Source: Desulfohalobiaceae bacterium
GTDB lineage: Bacteria > Desulfobacterota > Desulfovibrionia > Desulfovibrionales > Desulfothermaceae
NCBI GenBank assembly: GCA_021737525.1
Contig: JAIPDU010000059.1
Location: forward strand, 1-8,688
Reading direction: 5' to 3'
Length of the DNA stretch: 8,688 bases
Each line of letters opens with the position of its first letter. Position 1 is the first letter of the stretch. This document shows positions 1 through 6,190 of the stretch, one piece after another. The position numbers and the translations under genes are program-made. The notes beneath the pieces are model-generated. The model was not told the DNA's origin. It ran no database searches and saw nothing but the letters and a program-made list of their open reading frames with translations.

Positions 1-1327
1 TCTCCGCTGCCGGATTCCAGTAGGAGATCCGGCCCTGATCATCCATCATGATGACCCCGTCCAGGGCGGAGGAGGCAATTCCCTTGAACTTCTCCTCCTG
101 CTCCCGGATGGTCTGCAGCATTTCCTTCCATTCCCGAAGGTCCCTGATAATGCTTACGCTGCCGATAACTTCGCTCTCGCCGCTCCGCAGCAGGCTGATG
201 GATACGGAGCAGGGCACGCGCGTGCCGTCCTTGCGCAGGAAATCGATCTCGTGATTGCGCACCTCCTCCAGGCTGCGCAGCGTCTCGAACATCCGCTCCA
301 TCTCTTTCTTGTCCGCGTAAAAGTCTGAAGGCGGCTTGCCCTGGATTTCCTCCGAGGTGTATCCGGAAAGCTCGGCCGCGATTCGATTGAAACGGATGAG
401 CTCGCCGCGTTGGTTGGTGATGGCGATTGCGTCCGGAGAGTATTCCAGGATGTGGTCCAGATGGTCCCGCTCCTGTTTGTAGGCCTCCTGCAGCTCCTTG
501 TAGTGGGTGATATCCAGGAAGGAGACAATGCTTTGCCTGGTTTCGGGAATGATATCCACCGTGACGATCACATTCCGAAGATTCCCGGCTTTGTTGTGGA
601 AAGCCGCTTCATACTTCTCCGGGGCCCCGCTTCTGTCCTGTCTGCGCATGCGGTGATAGGCGAGCATCTTTTCCCGATCCCTTTCGCAGGCTATGAATCG
701 GGTAAAGGGCATGCGGCCTTCGATCTCTTCCCTGGTATATCCGCTCAAGTTTTCCAACTCACTGTTGACCATGGAGATCGTGGTGTCTTCCTCCACGATG
801 GCGGTGGCGGTTCCGGTGTTCTCGAAAATGGCCCGGTATTTCCGCTCGCTCGCCTGCAGGGCCTGCTCCATGCGCTTGCGCTCGGTCACGTCCGTATAGA
901 TGGCTATAACACCGGATAGACGATTTTCCCGGATGATGGGCGATCCGGAGACGAGGACATGGACCGGGCTTCCATCCTTTGTGTAGCGGACCGATTCCAA
1001 TGCCTCCACGGAATTTCCGGCCAGGACATGCTGGGTGTAGTCCCTTGCTTCACGGGCTTCCTCAAAACGGGTTATCAATTCGTCCAAATCACGGCCTTGG
1101 GCTTCCTCGGGGCTGTACCCGAACATCCGCTGCGCTCCGAGATTCCATTCCACGACGCGATGGGAGGAGTCCAGGGTCACCACGGCGTCCGGAGCGTTTT
1201 GTAGCACGCCTTCCAGGTAGCGCTGTCTTTTTTCGCTCTCTTCCTCCGCCTGAAGCCGCTTTCTGTGCTCCTGTTCCAGCTCTAGAACGCGTTGGCGGAG
1301 CTCTTCGTAGGAGGGGCTATGGCCCAT
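1..1327 (-). CDS. Multi-PAS domain sensor protein, N-terminal part (C-terminus outside window)
   Basis: The reading frame is open from an ATG at 1327 to the window edge: 442 codons and no stop. GGAG sits about six bases before the ATG. Residues 6-38 are charged and heptad-like, as in many coiled-coil leaders of sensor proteins. Four PAS domains follow: about 35-152 (NAPDAVVTLD, then FGYSPEEAQG, ending ITDVTER-like at YTDVTERK), about 160-278 (LSGYTREEIEG, ending FLDITHYK), about 288-402 (YSPDAIAITN, LSGYTSEEIQG) and a fourth from about 412 (SALDGVIMMDDQGRISYWNP). The FGYS/SGYT-x-EEI-x-G and terminal D-[IV]-T elements are classic PAS/PAC signatures. No signal peptide or membrane segment is visible, so a cytosolic sensor is likely. 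The output domain (histidine kinase, GGDEF/EAL or sigma-54 activator) is not in the window and cannot be named. The frame stays open for about 60 codons upstream of the ATG, but there codon third positions are clearly less GC-rich, so I keep the ATG with the good ribosome-binding site. Confidence 0.88.
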   Translation of the reverse strand, partial: MGHSPSYEELRQRVLELEQEHRKRLQAEEESEKRQRYLEGVLQNAPDAVVTLDSSHRVVEWNLGAQRMFGYSPEEAQGRDLDELITRFEEAREARDYTQHVLAGNSVEALESVRYTKDGSPVHVLVSGSPIIRENRLSGVIAIYTDVTERKRMEQALQASERKYRAIFENTGTATAIVEEDTTISMVNSELENLSGYTREEIEGRMPFTRFIACERDREKMLAYHRMRRQDRSGAPEKYEAAFHNKAGNLRNVIVTVDIIPETRQSIVSFLDITHYKELQEAYKQERDHLDHILEYSPDAIAITNQRGELIRFNRIAAELSGYTSEEIQGKPPSDFYADKKEMERMFETLRSLEEVRNHEIDFLRKDGTRVPCSVSISLLRSGESEVIGSVSIIRDLREWKEMLQTIREQEEKFKGIASSALDGVIMMDDQGRISYWNPAAE

Positions 1328-1541
1328 ACAGCTCTCCGAATAGAATGACACGAGGCTTCTTCTTGCGTAAGCGTTCACAAGTTTTCTTCGAGCTTCCACG
1401 CGAGAAGGAATCCCGTGAATGCATACCTTCCCGCGATATGGCTCCAAGAGATCCCGCGCGCCCCTACCTTTTGGAAATGTTGTTCACCCCTGTCCGAAGC
1501 CTAAAGAGGTGGACGAGTCCCCAATGTGCCCCAGGTCAGAA

Positions 1542-1568
1542 ATTATCCTAGCACAGGATGCCACGCAA
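1542..1568 (-). promoter_or_regulatory. Weak candidate sigma-70 promoter for the multi-PAS gene
   Basis: On the minus strand TTGCGT (1568-1563) precedes GATAAT (1547-1542) with a 15-base spacer, which is short of the usual 16-18. TGTGC just before the -10 could act as a partial extended -10. Transcription from here would leave a leader of roughly 200 bases before the ATG at 1327. This rests on consensus matching by eye. Confidence 0.25.
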
Positions 1569-1585
1569 GGGAAAAGAGGGTACCG

Positions 1586-1613
1586 AAAAGCGGGCTGAAT
1601 TCGTTCTCAGGCC
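1586..1613 (-). terminator. Weak possible terminator after the DUF523-DUF1722 gene
   Basis: Immediately after the stop codon at 1617, the minus strand reads GG-C-CTGA, an eight-base loop, then TCAG-CC. This is a six-pair stem with one bulged C, followed three bases later by a run of only four T. The stem is short and the T tract poor, so it would be a weak intrinsic terminator at best. Its placement at the end of the cluster is the main argument for it. Confidence 0.2.
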
Positions 1614-1616
1614 ATA

Positions 1617-2564
1617 TCAGGCGTGATTGCGGAGCTTGAGCTCCACGGGGTGGGGATTGAGGTAGATCTGCTCTCCCAGGTAGGGCTCTTTGTATTTGCG
1701 CACGAAGTGATTGAGCAGGGTGACCGGCACGATGAGGGGAAGGCTTCCCTGGCGAAACCTTTCCGCAATATCCAGGAATTCCTGCTTTTCGTCCGGGCTC
1801 AGCTCCTGTTTGAAGTAGCCCAGTATATGGTGCAGGACATTGACGTGTTTGGCCACCGTGGCGGGGGTCCGCATGGCCCGGTCCAACAGGCGCAGGTAAC
1901 CGGGGAGGAGATCCTCGCGGGAATAGCTCTTGGCATGGGCCACATAGCGTCCCATTTCCCTGTACAGCTCTGGGCTGTGGGCCATGAGCAAAAGCTTGTG
2001 CCTGGCATGGAAATCCGTGAGCGCGCCGATGTCCGGCCCCTGTTTCTCCAGCTGCCGCCAGCGCCAGAAGACGAAGACGTGCTCGATGAATTGCTCCCGC
2101 AGCCCGGGATCGTGCAGCCTTCCTTCGTCCTCCACCGGCAGGAAGGGAAAGCGCTCCATGACCATTCTGGCCCAGATACCGACCCCCGTTCCCCCGGGAT
2201 TGCCCTGGTCGTTGTAGACCTTGATCCGTTCCATGCCACTGCTTGGAGAGCGGCTCTTGAAGATGTAGCCGCAAGGATCCGCCTCGGCGAGCTCCTCCAG
2301 TTTCCTGCGTCCCCAGGCCTGCATCTGCTCGGTGAAGTCCTGTTGCGAGGTCCGGGTCCGGAGCCTGGGGGCCTGCGGATCTCCCACCAGCCGCAGGGAT
2401 TCCCGCGGAACGGGCATCCCGCATTCCACCTCGGGGCAAACCGGTACATACTCGAAATAATGCCCCAGGGTGTCGCGGACATAGCGGTCCAGCTTGTGCC
2501 CCCCGTCGTAGCGCACAGGGTGGCCCAAAAGGCAACTGCTCATTCCCAGGGTGATCTTTTCCAT
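1617..2564 (-). CDS. DUF523-DUF1722 fusion protein (TudS-like N-terminal domain plus YbgA-like C-terminal domain)
   Basis: The protein has 315 residues and two domains. Residues about 4-160 match DUF523: SSCLLGHPVRYDGGHK (C11), VCPEVECGMPVPRE (C43, E45, C48), GYIFKSRSPSSG (100-110). Residues about 184-310 match DUF1722, the domain that makes up E. coli YbgA: DFHARHKLLLMAHSPELYREMG, then HVNVLHHILGYF and the PVTLLNHFVRKY region. DUF523 includes the [4Fe-4S] 2-thiouracil desulfurase TudS, where three cysteines hold the cluster. The DUF1722 role is unknown. The usual third cysteine of the SPSCG motif is serine here (S109). C48 and C98 are nearby alternatives, so desulfurase activity cannot be assumed. 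No signal peptide is visible, so the protein is probably cytosolic. GGGAGG eight bases before the ATG supports the start. The gene begins 33 bases after the PII-like gene and probably rides on the same transcript. The family assignment is firm; the function is inference. Confidence 0.92.
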   Translation of the reverse strand: MEKITLGMSSCLLGHPVRYDGGHKLDRYVRDTLGHYFEYVPVCPEVECGMPVPRESLRLVGDPQAPRLRTRTSQQDFTEQMQAWGRRKLEELAEADPCGYIFKSRSPSSGMERIKVYNDQGNPGGTGVGIWARMVMERFPFLPVEDEGRLHDPGLREQFIEHVFVFWRWRQLEKQGPDIGALTDFHARHKLLLMAHSPELYREMGRYVAHAKSYSREDLLPGYLRLLDRAMRTPATVAKHVNVLHHILGYFKQELSPDEKQEFLDIAERFRQGSLPLIVPVTLLNHFVRKYKEPYLGEQIYLNPHPVELKLRNHA

Positions 2565-2597
2565 GCAGGTGCCCTCCCGGATCGCTGCTAACGATCC

Positions 2598-2891
2598 CTA
2601 CTCCAAATACCGTTCCACGGGCAGCACCAGGGCCTGGAGGTGGCGGTGCGAGGCCTTGGAGTCCTTGAATGCCTTGAGATCGTCCAGAACGGACTCCAGC
2701 TTCTCCTCGGGAACCTGGGCCTGAACCACGCTGCTGTTCCCGGGATAGACCTGATTGCCGTAGTGCTTGCCGTCCCGGTCCTTGCCCTCGACCATGGGGA
2801 TTCGGACAAAGTCCTGGATCCCGTGTTCGTCCAGGATGGCCTCGATGTCCTCGGAATACTCGAAGTGGAAGATGATGTGCAAAAATTTCAT
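2598..2891 (-). CDS. Small PII-like protein associated with the RND efflux operon (PG0541-type)
   Basis: The protein has 97 residues and no signal or membrane segment, so it is cytosolic. Its layout follows the PII signalling fold: strand MKFLHIIFHF, helix about 14-23, GIQDFVRIPMVEG into a loop with DRDGKHYGNQVYPGN (38-52), strand SSVVQAQVPEEKLESVLDDL, and a closing strand ALVLPVERYL. In PII proteins the strand-helix-strand ferredoxin-like trimer binds nucleotides and docks onto transporters or enzymes through the T-loop. Here the loop is short and lacks the classical uridylylation context. Six histidines (5, 9, 23, 43, 82, 84) could suit metal or anion binding. From memory, families of this type (PG0541-type transporter-associated proteins, and the related PII-NG group) sit beside RND transporter genes. 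The ATG at 2891 is preceded by AAGGGGG at good spacing; an in-frame ATG further upstream would overlap the transporter gene and lacks the strand-1 match. Role proposed by context: ligand-dependent control of the pump. Confidence 0.85.
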   Translation of the reverse strand: MKFLHIIFHFEYSEDIEAILDEHGIQDFVRIPMVEGKDRDGKHYGNQVYPGNSSVVQAQVPEEKLESVLDDLKAFKDSKASHRHLQALVLPVERYLE

Positions 2892-2940
2892 GAATTCCCC
2901 CTTGGATCCCGGGCTCCAAATTTCCGGAGTCGCCAGGAAA

Positions 2941-5900
2941 TTACAGGACATAGGAGGCAAGCACCGCCGCTGCCGCGGCCACAGCTGCCGCGAGGATCAG
3001 GAACAGGGCCCTGTGCCGCAGGATGGTCCTCTGCAGGCTGTCGAAGAGGGTGTAGACCACGGGAATGACCAACAGGGTCAGCGCGGTGGCCGCGAGCATC
3101 CCCATGGAGATGGCCACGCCCATGGGCGAGCGGGCTGTCCCTCCGGCTCCGTAGCCCAGGGCGATGGGCATCATGCCCAGAATGGTGGACACCGCGGTCA
3201 TGAGCACGGGGCGAAAGCGGACCTGCCCGGCCTCCCTGGCCGCGTCAATGACCTTATGCCCCCGCGCCACGAGAACATTGGCGTAGTCCACAAGCAGGAT
3301 CCCGTTCTTGGTCACCAGTCCCATGAGCATGATCAGGCCGATGAAGGAGAAAATGTTCATGGTCATGCCCAGGAGGTAGAGGGCTCCAAAGGCGCCCACT
3401 CCGGCCAGGGGCAGGGTCATGAGGATGGTGAAGGGATGCAGGAATGACTCGAACTGCGCGGACAGGACCAGGAAGATGAAGAGCACGGAAAAGGCCAGGG
3501 TCATGGTCAGATAGAAGAAGGATTCCTTGAAGTCCTGGGCCTCTCCGGTGATGTCCGTGTCGAAGTCAGCTGGGAGCTCCCGATCCAGGTGGCTGCGGAG
3601 CTTGTCCAGGGCCGTTCCCAAAGGGACGCCTGACGGCGTCTCGGCCATGATGGTCGCGGCGCGGCCGCGATTGAAGTGGTGGATCGCGCTGGGCCCAACG
3701 GATTCCTCGATGTCCACCAAGCTCTCCAGGGAGACCATTTGGCCCTTCTCGTTGCGGGTGTAGAGGTTGTAGATGGCCCGGGGAACGGTCTCTTCCCGAT
3801 TTATCTCGGTAATGACCTCGTAGCGCTTGTTCTGGCGGTCGATGGTGGAGATCTCCGGATCGGCGAAGACATAGCGCAAGGTGTTGGAGATCTCCGTGAC
3901 CGAGACCCCCATTTCGCCCGCTTTATCCCGATCGATGCGGACATTCACCTCGGGCTTGTCCATCTTCATGTTGGAGTGGACCCCCACGAACTCGGGCTGG
4001 CGCCGCATCCAGTCCATGACCTTCTCCTGCTGGTCCGCCAGCTCGTCCAGATCGGGATTGTTCAGCACGATCTGCAGCGGGGCTTCCGCTCCTCCCGGAC
4101 CGCCGCTTTCCAGGACATAGGTGTTGACGCCCTTGACCCCGGCCAGCTTCTCCCGGGCCTCGCTCATGATCTCCTGCTGGCTTCGCTCCCTTTCGGTGCG
4201 ATGGGTGAGCCGAATGAAGGATATGCCCTCGTTCACCTTCCCGGGCCCGGTCCGGGCCATTCCCACGGCCAGGAAGTAGGAGCGCACCTCGGGGATTCCG
4301 CTCAATACATCCTCGATCTGGCGGGCGTAACGGTCGGTGTACCTCAGGCTGGCTCCCTCCGTGGCCTCGAAGGAGATTATGAACTGCCCCTTGTCCACGC
4401 TGGGTGCGAATTCGGACTCCAACTGCATGAAAAGGGCGATGCCCCCGGCAAAGGCCAGAACGCCTATGGCCACGGTGACAAACCGCCATTTGAGGGCGGT
4501 GCGCAGGATCGGCCTGTACAGGGAGTCCAGAAAGCCGAGGAAGGGCTGTGTTATGCGAAGCAGGAGGGGCTTCCGCGTCTGCTCCGGACCCTTGAGGTAG
4601 CGGGAGCAGAGCATGGGGGTCAGGGTCAGGGCGGTGAAGGTGGAGGCAAAGACGGTGACCGTCACTGTCAGGCCGAATTCATTGAAGAAGCGGCCGATCA
4701 TCCCGGGCATGAAGGCTACCGGGATAAAGACGGAGCCCAGGGCCAGGGTGTTGGCGATCGCCGCGAAGGCGATTTCCGTGGTCCCTGTTCTCGCCGCCGG
4801 CTTGGCCTCGGCCCCGTATTCCATGTGCCTGTAACAGCTCTCCAGGACCACGATTGCGTCGTCCACCACGATGCCGATGACCAGGATGAAGCCGAGCATG
4901 GTGAGCACGTTCAGGCTGAAGCCCAGGTAGAAGATCAGGGCCATTCCGCAGAGCAGGGAAGCGGGAATGGCGATGGAGGTGATGATCGTGGCCCGGGGGC
5001 TGCCCAGAAAAAGCATGACCACGAGCACAACCAGGGCGGTGGCGATGAAGATGGTGGAAAGCAGGTCGTTGATGTTCTCCCGGACGTACTGGGAGTCGTC
5101 CGAGGCGACATCGTATTTCAGACCAGGTGGAAAGTCCCGGGATAGCTCGTCGACCTCCGAGCGGATCCGGTCCACAAGCTCCACCATGTTGGCGTCGGAC
5201 TGCTTGACGATGCCCAGGCCCACCGAGGGATCCTGCCGATAGCGGGCCACGTTGCGCTCGTTCTCCGCTCCCTCCCGGGCCTGCCCCACGTCCGAGAGAC
5301 GCACCGGAGAGCCGTCCCTGTGGGCGATGATCAGATCGTTGAAGGGCTCCGCGGAGGAGAACTGGCCCCTTGTTTTGATCAAGAATTCCCGCTGTTCGCT
5401 GGTGATGCGGCCAGAGGGGATGTCCACGTTCTCCTGCTGGATTGTTCGGACCACATCCTGTGGAGTGATCTGATGGGCCGCGAGCTTGTCCGGATCGAGC
5501 TCGACCCGGACCGCGTACAATTGCTCTCCGCCGATGACGACCTGTCCGACTCCGGAAATACGCTCCAGCTGATCCTTGAGCACATTGTCCGCGTACTGGG
5601 TTATGCGTATCTGGTCCCAGCGCTCGTTTCCGGTCAGGGCGATCCACATGACCGAGCGGGCGTCCGGGTCCACCTTGCGCACAATGGGCTCTTGCGCGTC
5701 GTCGGGCAGATCCTGCTTGGCCCGGGTAACACGATCCCTCACGTCCTGGGCTGCGATATCCACGTCCCGGTGCAGCTTGAACTCCACAGTGACCGTGCCC
5801 ACCTCTTCGCGCGCCGTGGAGGTGATCTGGTCGATCCCCTCGATGGTGTTCATCTCCTCTTCCAAGGGCTCGACCACCTCGGTCTCGATGACCTCGGGAT

Positions 5901-6060
5901 CCGCCCCGGGCAGGACCACGGACACGTTGACGGTGGGGAATTCCACGTCGGGATACTCCCGTACCGGCATCTGCATGTATCCGTACACACCGAAGATGGT
6001 GAAGACCAGAAACAGGACCACAGTCAGCACTGGGCGGCGGATGCAGTAATTCCAGATCAT
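2941..6060 (-). CDS. RND efflux transporter, inner-membrane permease subunit (HAE-1 type)
   Basis: The protein has 1039 residues, normal for AcrB/MdtB-like pumps. It exports hydrophobic or amphiphilic compounds by proton antiport and joins the adaptor and outer-membrane channel encoded upstream. The canonical start MIWNYCIRRPV leads into TM1 (about 9-28), with PVREYPDVEFPTV at 32-44. Porter domain 1 follows (30-335, with PGADPEVIE and DVRDRV), then TM2-TM6 (336-485), TM7 (527-546), a second porter half (548-850) and TM8-TM12 (853-1005). The proton-relay pair D400-D401 lies in VIGIVVDDAIVVLE (TM4). K918 lies in LVTKNGILLVDYAN (TM10). The Asp pair favours the HAE-1 (drug) subfamily over the heavy-metal subfamily. 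Oddity: after TM12 and a basic linker (RTILRHR) there is an extra Ala-rich hydrophobic stretch, 1019-1039, which could be a thirteenth membrane segment. The ribosome-binding site is poor (CGGGA about ten bases upstream). The substrate cannot be read from sequence. Confidence 0.97.
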   Translation of the reverse strand: MIWNYCIRRPVLTVVLFLVFTIFGVYGYMQMPVREYPDVEFPTVNVSVVLPGADPEVIETEVVEPLEEEMNTIEGIDQITSTAREEVGTVTVEFKLHRDVDIAAQDVRDRVTRAKQDLPDDAQEPIVRKVDPDARSVMWIALTGNERWDQIRITQYADNVLKDQLERISGVGQVVIGGEQLYAVRVELDPDKLAAHQITPQDVVRTIQQENVDIPSGRITSEQREFLIKTRGQFSSAEPFNDLIIAHRDGSPVRLSDVGQAREGAENERNVARYRQDPSVGLGIVKQSDANMVELVDRIRSEVDELSRDFPPGLKYDVASDDSQYVRENINDLLSTIFIATALVVLVVMLFLGSPRATIITSIAIPASLLCGMALIFYLGFSLNVLTMLGFILVIGIVVDDAIVVLESCYRHMEYGAEAKPAARTGTTEIAFAAIANTLALGSVFIPVAFMPGMIGRFFNEFGLTVTVTVFASTFTALTLTPMLCSRYLKGPEQTRKPLLLRITQPFLGFLDSLYRPILRTALKWRFVTVAIGVLAFAGGIALFMQLESEFAPSVDKGQFIISFEATEGASLRYTDRYARQIEDVLSGIPEVRSYFLAVGMARTGPGKVNEGISFIRLTHRTERERSQQEIMSEAREKLAGVKGVNTYVLESGGPGGAEAPLQIVLNNPDLDELADQQEKVMDWMRRQPEFVGVHSNMKMDKPEVNVRIDRDKAGEMGVSVTEISNTLRYVFADPEISTIDRQNKRYEVITEINREETVPRAIYNLYTRNEKGQMVSLESLVDIEESVGPSAIHHFNRGRAATIMAETPSGVPLGTALDKLRSHLDRELPADFDTDITGEAQDFKESFFYLTMTLAFSVLFIFLVLSAQFESFLHPFTILMTLPLAGVGAFGALYLLGMTMNIFSFIGLIMLMGLVTKNGILLVDYANVLVARGHKVIDAAREAGQVRFRPVLMTAVSTILGMMPIALGYGAGGTARSPMGVAISMGMLAATALTLLVIPVVYTLFDSLQRTILRHRALFLILAAAVAAAAAVLASYVL

Positions 6061-6190
6061 GATGCGTCTGTCCCGGGGTTATCCGTTCGCGGTTTTGTGT
6101 GCAGTGGGCTTGGTTTGCTCAGGGAGTAGCTCGCTGCGATCACCAGTGCTTTATCTTCGATTCTTGGGGGATGACCATGGGCGCGACAGC
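6061..6190. other. 130-base spacer between adaptor and transporter genes
   Basis: This is the longest gap inside the pump cluster; the neighbouring junctions are 0 and 49 bases. I see no strong hairpin, no T-tract terminator and no clear promoter in it. A 12-codon ATG frame (6178-6140) has no ribosome-binding site. The gap may simply be a leader that lets the transporter be translated independently of the adaptor. Confidence 0.5.

Larger units (their letters stand above)
1328..1616. other. Intergenic region between the sensor gene and the DUF523-DUF1722 gene
   Basis: This 289-base interval separates two genes on the same strand. It is less GC-rich than the flanking genes and holds no convincing coding frame. 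It contains a weak bulged hairpin just after the upstream stop codon and one weak sigma-70-like element, both listed separately. It also holds an imperfect inverted repeat, CTTGCG (1362-1367) with CACAAG (1376-1381), about 35 bases before the sensor start. The size and composition fit a transcription boundary followed by a long leader for the sensor gene. None of the signals is strong. Confidence 0.6.

Noticed and set aside
1362..1381. Inverted repeat CTTGCG / CACAAG upstream of the sensor start as a terminator or operator
   Set aside because: One of six pairs is only a wobble, there is no T tract, and the arms are too short to support a specific call; kept only as a note in the intergenic entry.
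1545..1566. TGGCAT...TGC resembling a sigma-54 promoter before the sensor gene
   Set aside because: GG and GC are separated by eight rather than the required ten bases, so the geometry is wrong for sigma-54.
1543..2919. Minus-strand frame of 458 codons spanning both the PII-like and DUF523-DUF1722 genes
   Set aside because: It overlaps two conserved proteins in another frame, and its translation is Arg/Gly/Pro-rich with no recognisable fold.
3676..5145. Plus-strand open frame of about 489 codons opposite the RND transporter
   Set aside because: The minus strand encodes an intact transporter with all key motifs. The antisense translation is Gly/Asp/His-rich low-complexity sequence without domains.
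6140..6178. Twelve-codon minus-strand ATG frame between adaptor and transporter
   Set aside because: It has no ribosome-binding site and no conserved or hydrophobic character, and the length is expected by chance.
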